Assembly: GCF_052324685.1 (NCBI RefSeq)
Contig: NW_027506915.1
Span: 248,001 to 312,000 of the forward strand
From: Brachyhypopomus gauderio
Lineage: Eukaryota > Chordata > Actinopteri > Gymnotiformes > Hypopomidae
DNA: 64,000 bases
Direction: 5' to 3'
Shown: positions 1 to 10,110 of the stretch, in pieces
Layout of the letters: the number at the start of each line of letters is the position of its first letter
How positions within the stretch are numbered: position 1 is the stretch's first letter
Notes under the pieces: generated by a model
Database searches by the model: none
The model's input: only the letters and a program-made list of their open reading frames with translations
Told to the model about the DNA's origin: nothing
Made by a program: the position numbers and the translations under genes

Positions 1-2521
1 GATCAATTTTGGGACCTCTAGATCAAAGTTTGGCCCCTCAGCGGCCCCAAATGTATGAACATTTGTGTTTGAGAATTAGGCTTACGCATAAAATGCAATA
101 GATTAATGGCTGCCAAACCCAAACGCTTCGAGCTACAGACTTGTGGCTCTGGATCCTGCATCAGGCCATGAGAGAGAAAGCCTGGATCAATTTTGGGACC
201 TCTAGAGCAAAGTTTGGCCCCTCAGCGGCCCCAAATGTATGAACATTTGTGTTTGAGAATTAGGCTTACGCATAAAATGCAATAGATTAATGGCTGCCAA
301 ACCCAAACGCTTCGAGCTACAGACTTGTGGCTCTGGATCCTGCATCAGGCCATGAGAGAGAAAGCCTGGATCAATTTTGGGACCTCTAGAGCAAAGTTTG
401 GCCCCTCAGCGGCCCCAAATGTATGAAAATGTGTGTTTGAGAATTAGGCTTACGCATAAAATGCAATAGATTAATGGCTGCCAAACCCAAACGCTTCGAG
501 CTACAGACTTGTGGCTCTGGATCCTGCATCAGGCCATGAGAGAGAAAGCCTGGATCAATTTTGGGACCTCTAGATCAAAGTTTGGCCCCTCAGCGGCCCC
601 AAATGTATGAACATTTGTGTTTGAGAATTAGGCTTACGCATAAAATGCAATAGATTAATGGCTGCCAAACCCAAACGCTTCGAGCTACAGACTTGTGGCT
701 CTGGATCCTGCATCAGGCCATGAGAGAGAAAGCCTGGATCAATTTTGGGACCTCTAGAGCAAAGTTTGGCCCCTCAGCGGCCCCAAATGTATGAAAATGT
801 GTGTTTGAGAATTAGGCTTACGCATAAAATGCAATAGATTAATGGCTGCCAAACCCAAACGCTTCGAGCTACAGACTTGTGGCTCTGGATCCTGCATCAG
901 GCCATGAGAGAGAAAGCCTGGATCAATTTTGGGACCTCTAGAGCAAAGTTTGGCCCCTCAGCGGCCCCAAATGTATGAAAATGTGTGTTTGAGAATTAGG
1001 CTTACGCATAAAATGCAATAGATTAATGGCTGCCAAACCCAAACGCTTCGAGCTACAGACTTGTGGCTCTGGATCCTGCATCAGGCCATGAGAGAGAAAG
1101 CCTGGATCAATTTTGGGACCTCTAGAGCAAAGTTTGGCCCCTCAGCGGCCCCAAATGTATGAAAATGTGTGTTTGAGAATTAGGCTTACGCATAAAATGC
1201 AATAGATTAATGGCTGCCAAACCCAAACGCTTCGAGCTACAGACTTGTGGCTCTGGATCCTGCATCAGGCCATGAGAGAGAAAGCCTGGATCAATTTTGG
1301 GACCTCTAGAGCAAAGTTTGGCCCCTCAGCGGCCCCAAATGTATGAAAATGTGTGTTTGAGAATTAGGCTTACGCATAAAATGCAATATATTAATGGCTG
1401 CCAAACCCAAACGCTTCGAGCTACAGACTTGTGGCTCTGGATCCTGCATCAGGCCATGAGAGAGAAAGCCTGGATCAATTTTGGGACCTCTAGAGCAAAG
1501 TTTGGCCCCTCAGCGGCCCCAAATGTATGAAAATGTGTGTTTGAGAATTAGGCTTACGCATAAAATGCAATAGATTCATGGCTGCCAAACCCAAACGCTT
1601 CGAGCTACAGACTTGTGGCTCTGGATCCTGCATCAGGCCATGAGAGAGAAAGCCTGGATCAATTTTGGGACCTCTAGATCAAAGTTTGGCTCCTCAGCGG
1701 CCCCAAATGTATGAACATTTGTGTTTGAGAATTAGGCTTACGCATAAAATGCAATAGATTAATGGCTGCCAAACCCAAACGCTTCGAGCTACAGACTTGT
1801 GGCTCTGGATCCTGCATCAGGCCATGAGAGAGAAAGCCTGGATCAATTTTGGGACCTCTAGAGCAAAGTTTGGCCCCTCAGCGGCCCCAAATGTATGAAA
1901 ATGTGTGTTTGAGAATTAGGCTTACGCATAAAATGCAATAGATTCATGGCTGCCAAACCCAAACGCTTCGAGCTACAGACTTGTGGCTCTGGATCCTGCA
2001 TCAGGCCATGAGAGAGAAAGCCTGGATCAATTTTGGGACCTCTAGATCAAAGTTTGGCCCCTCAGCGGCCCCAAATGTATGAACATTTGTGTTTGAGAAT
2101 TAGGCTTACGCATAAAATGCAATAGATTAATGGCTGCCAAACCCAAACGCTTCGAGCTACAGACTTGTGGCTCTGGATCCTGCATCAGGCCATGAGAGAG
2201 AAAGCCTGGATCAATTTTGGGACCTCTAGATCAAAGTTTGGCCCCTCAGCGGCCCCAAATGTATGAAAATGTGTGTTTGAGAATTAGGCTTACGCATAAA
2301 ATGCAATAGATTAATGGCTGCCAAACCCAAACGCTTCGAGCTACAGACTTGTGGCTCTGGATCCTGCATCAGGCCATGAGAGAGAAAGCCTGGATCAATT
2401 TTGGGACCTCTAGATCAAAGTTTGGCCCCTCAGCAGCCCCAAATGTATGGACATTTGTGTTTGAGAATTAGGCTTACGCATAAAATGCAATAAATTAATG
2501 GCTGCCATACGCCAACGCTTC
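1..2521. repeat. 184-bp tandem satellite array
   Basis: Thirteen head-to-tail copies with a strict 184-bp period fill 1-2392. The motif GATCAATTTTGGGACCTCTA recurs at 1, 185, 369, 553 and on to 2393. A partial, more diverged fourteenth copy runs to about 2521, where it changes within CTTCGACCTAAGG into the next family. Copies differ at only a few sites, for example ATGAACATTTG versus ATGAAAATGTG. No gene is seen on either strand, and short open frames are by-products of the period. The near-nucleosomal length and high identity are typical of vertebrate satellite DNA. A heterochromatic role is inferred. Confidence 0.95.
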
Positions 2522-5515
2522 GACCTAAGGGGCCGTGCTCACAGAATGTTTGTCGGGGGGTGGGGCAAAAGGATATTATATAAGCACATTTAGCTGCGTG
2601 CAGTACAAGACCCTCAGGGGCCAAAATTGTCTGTCTGTGTTGCTCCTATTAAAATGAATGGAGAAGGCCAAAGGCTTGCCACACCCTAACCGTGTGACCT
2701 AGGGGTCTGTGCTTCGGTTTGGTTCATCAGTGGGGTGTCCACATAAAGCTTGTATAACGGCGTGCGGCTACGTCCAGCCGTTTGGCCGCACTGGCACCAC
2801 ATGTCTGAAATTTACAAAATGGTGGCGTGCATATGTGACATGTGCTTTTTTAAGGTTTATGGTTGGTGTGAGGCTTCTGAAGCACGTAGGGTCATGAAAT
2901 TTCATATGGGGGATGTGTGAGGGCACACAAATAACATATTAGAAGCACGTGCAGCTACGTGCAGTACAAGACCCCCAAGGGCCACCGTGCGTGTGTTTTT
3001 CTATTAAAGTGAATGGAGAAGGCCCAAACACGTTCCACACCCAAAGCGTATGACCTAAGGGGCCGTGCTCACAGAATGTTTGTCGGGGGGTGGGGCAAAA
3101 GGATATTATATAAGCACGTTTAGCTGCGTGCAGTACAAGACCCTCAGGGGCCAAAATTGTCTGTCTGTGTTGCTCCTATTAAAATGAATGGAGAAGGCCA
3201 AAGGCTTGCCACACCCTAACCGTGTGACCTAGGGGTCTGTGCTTCGGTTTGGTTCATCAGTGGGGTGTCCACATAAAGCTTGTATAACGGCGTGCGGCTA
3301 CGTCCAGCCGTTTGGCCGCACTGGCACCACATGTCTGAAATTTACAAAATGGTGGCGTGCATATGTGACATGTGCTTTTTTAAGGTTTATGGTTGGTGTG
3401 AGGCTTCTGAAGCACGTAGGGTCATGAAATTTCATATGGGGGATGTGTGAGGGCACACAAATAACATATTAGAAGCACGTGCAGCTACGTGCAGTACAAG
3501 ACCCCCAAGGGCCACCGTGCGTGTGTTTTTCTATTAAAGTGAATGGAGAAGGCCCAAACACGTTCCACACCCAAAGCGTATGACCTAAGGGGCCGTGCTC
3601 ACAGAATGTTTGTCGGGGGGTGGGGCAAAAGGATATTATATAAGCACGTTTAGCTGCGTGCAGTACAAGACCCTCAGGGGCCAAAATTGTCTGTCTGTGT
3701 TGCTCCTATTAAAATGAATGGAGAAGGCCAAAGGCTTGCCACACCCTAACCGTGTGACCTAGGGGTCTGTGCTTCGGTTTGGTTCATCAGTGGGGTGTCC
3801 ACATAAAGCTTGTATAACGGCGTGCGGCTACGTCCAGCCGTTTGGCCGCACTGGCACCACATGTCTGAAATTTACAAAATGGTGGCGTGCATATGTGACA
3901 TGTGCTTTTTTAAGGTTTATGGTTGGTGTGAGGCTTCTGAAGCACGTAGGGTCATGAAATTTCATATGGGGGATGTGTGAGGGCACACAAATAACATATT
4001 AGAAGCACGTGCAGCTACGTGCAGTACAAGACCCCCAAGGGCCACCGTGCGTGTGTTTTTCTATTAAAGTGAATGGAGAAGGCCCAAACACGTTCCACAC
4101 CCAAAGCGTATGACCTAAGGGGCCGTGCTCACAGAATGTTTGTCGGGGGGTGGGGCAAAAGGATATTATATAAGCACGTTTAGCTGCGTGCAGTACAAGA
4201 CCCTCAGGGGCCAAAATTGTCTGTCTGTGTTGCTCCTATTAAAATGAATGGAGAAGGCCAAAGGCTTGCCACACCCTAACCGTGTGACCTAGGGGTCTGT
4301 GCTTCGGTTTGGTTCATCAGTGGGGTGTCCACATAAAGCTTGTATAACGGCGTGCGGCTACGTCCAGCCGTTTGGCCGCACTGGCACCACATGTCTGAAA
4401 TTTACAAAATGGTGGCGTGCATATGTGACATGTGCTTTTTTTAGGTTTATGGTTGGTGTGAGGCTTCTGAAGCACGTAGGGTCATGAAATTTCATATGGG
4501 GGATGGGTGAGGGCACACAAATAACATATTAGAAGCACGTGCAGCTACGTGCAGTACAAGACCCCCAAGGGCCACCGTGCGTGTGTTTTTCTATTAAAGT
4601 GAATGGAGAAGGCCCAAACACGTGCCACACCCAAAGCGTATGACCTAAGGGGTCGTGCTCACAGAATGTTTGTCGGGGGGTGGGGCAAAAGGATATTATA
4701 TAAGCACGTTTAGCTGCGTGCAGTACAAGACCCTCAGGGGCCAAAATTGTCTGTCTGTGTTGCTCCTATTAAAATGAATGGAGAAGGCCAAAGGCTTGCC
4801 ACACCCTAACCGTGTGACCTAGGGGTCTGTGCTTCGGTTTGGTTCATCAGTGGGGTGTCCACATAAAGCTTGTTTAACGGCGTGCGGCTACGTCCAGCCG
4901 TTTGGCCGCACTGGCACCACATGTCTGAAATTTACAAAATGGCGGCGTGCATATGTGACATGTGCTTTTTTTAGGTTTATGGTTGGTGTGAGGCTTCTGA
5001 AGCACGTAGGGTCATGAAATTTTATATGGGGGATGTGTGAGGGCACAGAAATAACATATTAGAAGCACGTGCGGCTACGTGCAGTACAAGACCCCCAAGG
5101 GCCACCGTGCGTGTGTTTTTCTATTAAAGTGAATGGAGAAGGCCCAAACACGTGCCACACCCAAAGCATATGACCTAAGGGGTCGTGCTCACAGAATGTT
5201 TGTCGGGGGGTGGGGCAAAAGGATATTCTATAAGCACGTTTAGCTGCGTGCAGTACAAGACCCCCAAGGGCCACCGTGCGTGTGTTTTTCTATTAAAGTG
5301 AATGGAGAAGGCCCAAACACGTGCCACACCCAAAGCATATGACCTAAGGGGTCGTGCTCACAGAATGTTTGTCGGGGGGTGGGGCAAAAGGATATTATAT
5401 AAGCACGTTTAGCTGCGTGCAGTACAAGACCCTCAGGGGCCAAAATTGTCTGTCTGTGTTGCTCCTATTAAAATGAATGGAGAAGGCCCAAACACGTGCC
5501 ACACCCAAAGCGTAT
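2522..5515. repeat. 530-bp higher-order satellite array
   Basis: Five copies with a 530-bp period start at 2522, 3052, 3582, 4112 and 4642. Shorter pieces of 169 bp (5172-5340) and 175 bp (5341-5515) follow. Each 530-bp unit appears to hold about three monomers of 174-180 bp: the first begins GACCTAAGGGG, the second GACCTAGGGGTCTG, and the third holds an element in opposite orientation (see findings). The first three or four copies are almost identical, and substitutions increase from about 4440 onward. No gene is supported; open frames of 62-71 codons recur only because of the period. Confidence 0.93.
5172..5340. repeat. 169-bp hybrid monomer of the 530-bp family
   Basis: The left part matches the first monomer of the 530-bp unit (GACCTAAGGGG start, the GGGGGGTGGGG run). 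From the shared landmark GTGCAGTACAAGACC onward it matches the third monomer (CCCCAAGGGCCACCGTGCG). This is what unequal crossing over at the shared landmark would leave. Confidence 0.8.
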
Positions 5516-7518
5516 GACCTAAGGGTCTGTGCTCGGAGTATGTTTCTCAGTGGGTGGGGTATATTAACACTCTGGAAGCACGTGCGGATACGTGCAGGTT
5601 TGGTCCTTCAGGGGCCCCGCACACATGGTCTTGTGCTGTGTTAGAAGAGTTACTGCCTAAAAGGGCAAATTCAAATGATAGCCACACCCATACCGTATGT
5701 CCTGGGGGTCTGTGCTCAGAGTATGTTTATCAGTTCGTTGGGTACAATAACACTCTGCAGGCACGTGTGGATACGTGCAGGTTTGGTCCTTCAGGGGCCC
5801 CGCACACATGGTCTTGTGCTGTGTTAGAAGAGTTACTGCCTAAAAGGGCAAATTCAAATGATAGCCACACCCATACCGTATGTCCTGGGGGTCTGTGCTC
5901 AGAGTATGTTTATCAGTTCGTTGGGTACAATAACACTCTGCAGGCACGTGTGGATACGTGCAGGTTTGGTCCTTCAGGGGCCCCGCACACATGGTCTTGT
6001 GCTGTGTTAGAAGAGTTACTGCCTAAAAGGGCAAATTCAAATGATAGCCACACCCATACCGTATGTCCTGGGGGTCTGTGCTCAGAGTATGTTTATCAGT
6101 TCGTTGGGTACAATAACACTCTGCAGGCACGTGTGGATACGTGCAGGTTTGGTCCTTCAGGGGCCCCGCACACATGGTCTTGTGCTGTGTTAGAAGAGTT
6201 ACTGCCTAAAAGGGCAAATTCAAATGATAGCCACACCCATACCGTATGTCCTGGGGGTCTGTGCTCAGAGTATGTTTATCAGTTCGTTGGGTACAATAAC
6301 ACTCTGCAGGCACGTGTGGATACGTGCAGGTTTGGTCCTTCAGGGGCCCCGCACACATGGTCTTGTGCTGTGTTAGAAGAGTTACTGCCTAAAAGGGCAA
6401 ATTCAAATGATAGCCACACCCATACCGTATGTCCTGGGGGTCTGTGCTCAGAGTATGTTTATCAGTTCGTTGGGTACAATAACACTCTGCAGGCACGTGT
6501 GGATACGTGCAGGTTTGGTCCTTCAGGGGCCCCGCACACATGGTCTTGTGCTGTGTTAGAAGAGTTACTGCCTAAAAGGGCAAATTCAAATGATAGCCAC
6601 ACCCATACCGTATGTCCTGGGGGTCTGTGCTCAGAGTATGTTTATCAGTTCGTTGGGTACAATAACACTCTGCAGGCACGTGTGGATACGTGCAGGTTTG
6701 GTCCTTCAGGGGCCCCGCACACATGGTCTTGTGCTGTGTTAGAAGAGTTACTGCCTAAAAGGGCAAATTCAAATGATAGCCACACCCATACCGTATGTCC
6801 TGGGGGTCTGTGCTCAGAGTATGTTTATCAGTTCGTTGGGTACAATAACACTCTGCAGGCACGTGTGGATACGTGCAGGTTTGGTCCTTCAGGGGCCCCG
6901 CACACATGGTCTTGTGCTGTGTTAGAAGAGTTACTGCCTAAAAGGGCAAATTCAAATGATAGCCACACCCATACCGTATGTCCTGGGGGTCTGTGCTCAG
7001 AGTATGTTTATCAGTTCGTTGGGTACAATAACACTCTGCAGGCACGTGTGGATACGTGCAGGTTTGGTCCTTCAGGGGCCCCGCACACATGGTCTTGTGC
7101 TGTGTTAGAAGAGTTACTGCCTAAAAGGGCAAATTCAAATGATAGCCACACCCATACCGTATGTCCTGGGGGTCTGTGCTCAGAGTATGTTTATCAGTTC
7201 GTTGGGTACAATAACACTCTGCAGGCACGTGTGGATACGTGCAGGTTTGGTCCTTCAGGGGCCCCGCACACATGGTCTTGTGCTGTGTTAGAAGAGTTAC
7301 TGCCTAAAAGAGCAAATTCAAATGATAGCCACACCCAAACCATATGACCTTTGGGTCTGTGCATGCACTATCTTTATCAATTTGTTGGGTCTAATAACAC
7401 TCTGCAGGCACGTGTGGATACGTGCAGGTTTAGACTCTCAGGGGCCACAAGTGTGTGTGTTGCTCCTATTAAAAAAGGCCTACACAGCAACACGTTGACT
7501 GCTGCCAAACGCCAACAC
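5516..7518. repeat. 183-bp tandem satellite array
   Basis: Nine nearly identical 183-bp monomers fill 5699-7345, with one diverged monomer on each side (5516-5698 and 7346-about 7518). The landmark GTCCTGGGGGTCTGTGCTCA recurs every 183 bp. Because 183 is divisible by three and one plus-strand frame lacks stops, an uninterrupted frame of 597 codons runs through 5554-7347. It is not called as a gene because its 61-residue repeats are identical at the DNA level, including third positions, and show no recognisable domain. Confidence 0.93.
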
Positions 7519-8735
7519 TTCGAGCTACAGACCTGTATCTCAGGATCCTGCATCGGGCCATCACAGAGACGACCTCGACCGATTTTGGGACCCCTAGGTT
7601 AAATTTTGGGCCCTCAGCGGCCCCAAATGTATGTACATTTCTGTTTGACCTTTGGCCTACGACTACAGCGCAATATCTTTTAGGCTGCCATACGCCAACG
7701 CTTTGAGCTACGGACTTGCAACTCGGGATCCTCCATCGGGCCATCACAGAGACGACCTCGACCGATTTTGGGACCCCTAGGTTAAATTTTGGCCCCTCAG
7801 CGGCCCCAAATGTATGAAAATATGCGTTTAAACTTTAGGCCTCTCCCTACAGTGCAATATCTTTTTTGCTGCCATACGCCAACGCTTCGAGCTACGGACT
7901 TGGGCCTTGGGATCCTCTTTTAGGCCATAACATACATGACCTCGACCGATTTTGGGACCCCTACGTCAAATTTTGGCCCCTCAGCGGCCCCAAATGTATG
8001 AAAATATGCGTTTAAACTTTAGGCCTCTCCCTACAGTGCAATATCTTTTTTGCTGCCATACGCCAACGCTTCGAGCTACGGACTTGGGCCTTGGGATCCT
8101 CTTTTAGGCCATAACATACATGACCTCGACCGATTTTGGGACCCCTAGGTTAAATTTTGGGCCCTCAGCGGCCCCAAATGTATGTACATTTCTGTTTGAC
8201 CTTTGGCCTACGACTACAGCGCAATATCTTTTAGGCTGCCATACGCCAACGCTTTGAGCTACGGACTTGCAACTCGGGATCCTCCATCGGGCCATCACAG
8301 AGACGACCTCGACCGATTTTGGGACCCCTAGGTTAAATTTTGGCCCCTCAGCGGCCCCAAATGTATGAAAATATGCGTTTAAACTTTAGGCCTCTCCCTA
8401 CAGTGCAATATCTTTTTTGCTGCCATACGCCAACGCTTCGAGCTACGGACTTGCAACTCGGGATGTTCCATCGGGCCTTCACAGAGACGACCTCGACCGA
8501 TTTTGGGACCTCTACGTCAAATTTTGGCCCCTCAGGGGCCCCAAATGTATGAAAACTTGTGTTTGACCTTTAGGCCTACGACTACAGCGCAATAGATTGA
8601 TGGCTGCCATACGCCAACGCTTCCAGCTACGGACTTGCAACTCAGGATGATCCATCAGGCCATCACAGAGACGACCTCGACAGATTTTGGGACCTCTACG
8701 TCAAATTTTGGCCCCTCAGCGTCCCCAAATGTATG
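7519..8735. repeat. diverged 184-bp satellite monomers
   Basis: Seven monomers are marked by GATTTTGGGACC at 7581, 7764, 7948, 8132, 8315, 8499 and 8683, with periods of 183-184 bp. They are clearly related to the array at 1-2521 (shared CCCCTCAGCGGCCCCAAATG and CCAACGCTTCGAGCTAC) but far less uniform. The monomer at 7581 recurs almost unchanged at 8132. No gene is seen. Confidence 0.9.
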
Positions 8736-8966
8736 CTTGTGACCGCTCTGTGTTAGAAAAAAAACACCTTCAAAACTTAGCCACGCCCAAACCGTATGAC
8801 CTAGGGCTCCGTGCTTACAGTATGTTCTTTGGGGAGTGGAGTGGATGCACAGGCCATAAGCACGTGCAGCTAAGTGCAGTTTGAGGCCCCCAAGCACCCC
8901 TTTAGAGTGTTTTTTACATTAAAGTCAATGGAGAAGGCCCAAACACGTGCCACACCCAAAGCGTAT
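8736..8966. repeat. chimeric satellite monomers between arrays
   Basis: A low-copy stretch joins landmarks of several families. GTGTTAGAA is shared with the 183-bp family, GCCACGCCCAAACCGTATGA and CGTGCTTACAGTATGTT resemble the 888-bp family, and AAGCACGTGCAGCTAAGTGC and AATGGAGAAGGCC belong to the 530-bp family. No gene is seen. Confidence 0.75.
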
Positions 8967-10040
8967 GACCTAGGGGGCCGTGCTCACAGAATGTTTGTCG
9001 GGGGGTGGGGCAAAAGGATATTATATAAGCACGTTTAGCTGCGTGCAGTACAAGACCCTCAGGGGCCAAAATTGTCTGTCTGTGTTGCTCCTATTAAAAT
9101 GAATGGAGAAGGCCAAAGGCTTGCCACACCCTAACCGTGTGACCTAGGGGTCTGTGCTTCGGTTTGGTTCATCAGTGGGGTGTCCACATAAAGCTTGTTT
9201 AACGGCGTGCGGCTACGTCCAGCCGTTTGGCTGCACTGGCACCACATGTCTGAAATTTACAAAATGGCGGAGTGCATATGTGACATGTGCTTTTTTTAGG
9301 TTTATGGTTGGTGTGAGGCTTCTGAAGCACGTAGGGTCATGAAATTTCATATGGGGGATGGGTGAGGGCACACAAATAACATATTAGAAGCACGTGCAGC
9401 TACGTGCAGTACAAGACCCCCAAGGGCCACCGTGCGTGTGTTTTTCTATTAAAGTGAATGGAGAAGGCCCAAACACGTGCCACACCCAAAGCGTATGACC
9501 TAAGGGGCCGTGCTCACAGAATGTTTGTCGGGGGGTGGGGCAAAAGGATATTCTATAAGCACGTTTAGCTGCGTGCAGTACAAGACCCCCAAGGGCCACC
9601 GTGCGTGTGTTTTTCTATTAAAGTGAATGGAGAAGGCCCAAACACGTGCCACACCCAAAGCGTATGACCTAAGGGGTCGTGCTCACAGAATGTTTGTCGG
9701 GGGGTGGGGCAAAAGGATATTATATAAGCACGTTTAGCTGCGTGCAGTACAAGACCCTCAGGGGCCAAAATTGTCTGTCTGTGTTGCTCCTATTAAAATG
9801 AATGGAGAAGGCCAAAGGCTTGCCACACCCTAACCGTGTGACCTAGGGGTCTGTGCTTCGGTTTGGTTCATCAGTGGGGTGTCCACATAAAGCTTGTTTA
9901 ACGGCGTGCGGCTACGTCCAGCCGTTTGGCCGCACTGGCACCACATGTCTGAAATTTACAAAATGGTGGAGTGCACATGTGACATGTGCTTTTCTTAGGT
10001 TTATGGTTGGTGTGAGGCTTCTGAAGCACGTAGGGTCATG
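8967..10040. repeat. second block of the 530-bp satellite family
   Basis: This block has one 530-bp unit (8967-9496), a 169-bp hybrid monomer (9497-9665) of the same make-up as 5172-5340, and then a further unit from 9666 that loses similarity near 10040. The copies match the later, more substituted units of 2522-5515 better than the early ones. No gene is seen. Confidence 0.9.
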
Positions 10041-10110
10041 AAATTTTTTATGTGGGTTGTCTGAGGGCCCACGAATGACATATTGGAGCCCCACCCGCCT
10101 AAGTGGGCGG
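10041..10110. repeat. inverted GC-type repeat element at an array junction
   Basis: Read on the minus strand, this stretch shows CGCCCACTTAGGCGGG, GGGGCTCCAATATGTCATT and AATTTCATGACCCTACG. These resemble, in order, the plus-strand GC-rich monomers further right (CGCCCACTTTTGGGGGCGG, GGGGCTTCAATATGTTGTTT) and the AATTTCATGACCCTACGAC segment of the 888-bp unit. Repeat orientation therefore switches here. Confidence 0.7.

Noticed and set aside
1-2521. CRISPR array
   Set aside because: Repeats are contiguous 184-bp monomers without short repeats separated by unique spacers, and the context is eukaryotic.
5734-5741. CENP-B-box-like TTCGTTGG in each 183-bp monomer
   Set aside because: The first half matches, but the essential A and CGGG positions of the box do not follow, so centromere-protein binding is not supported.
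5554-7347. 597-residue repetitive protein gene
   Set aside because: It consists of exact DNA repeats with a period divisible by three, has no domain, and shows no sign of coding selection. Treated as a satellite with an incidental open frame.
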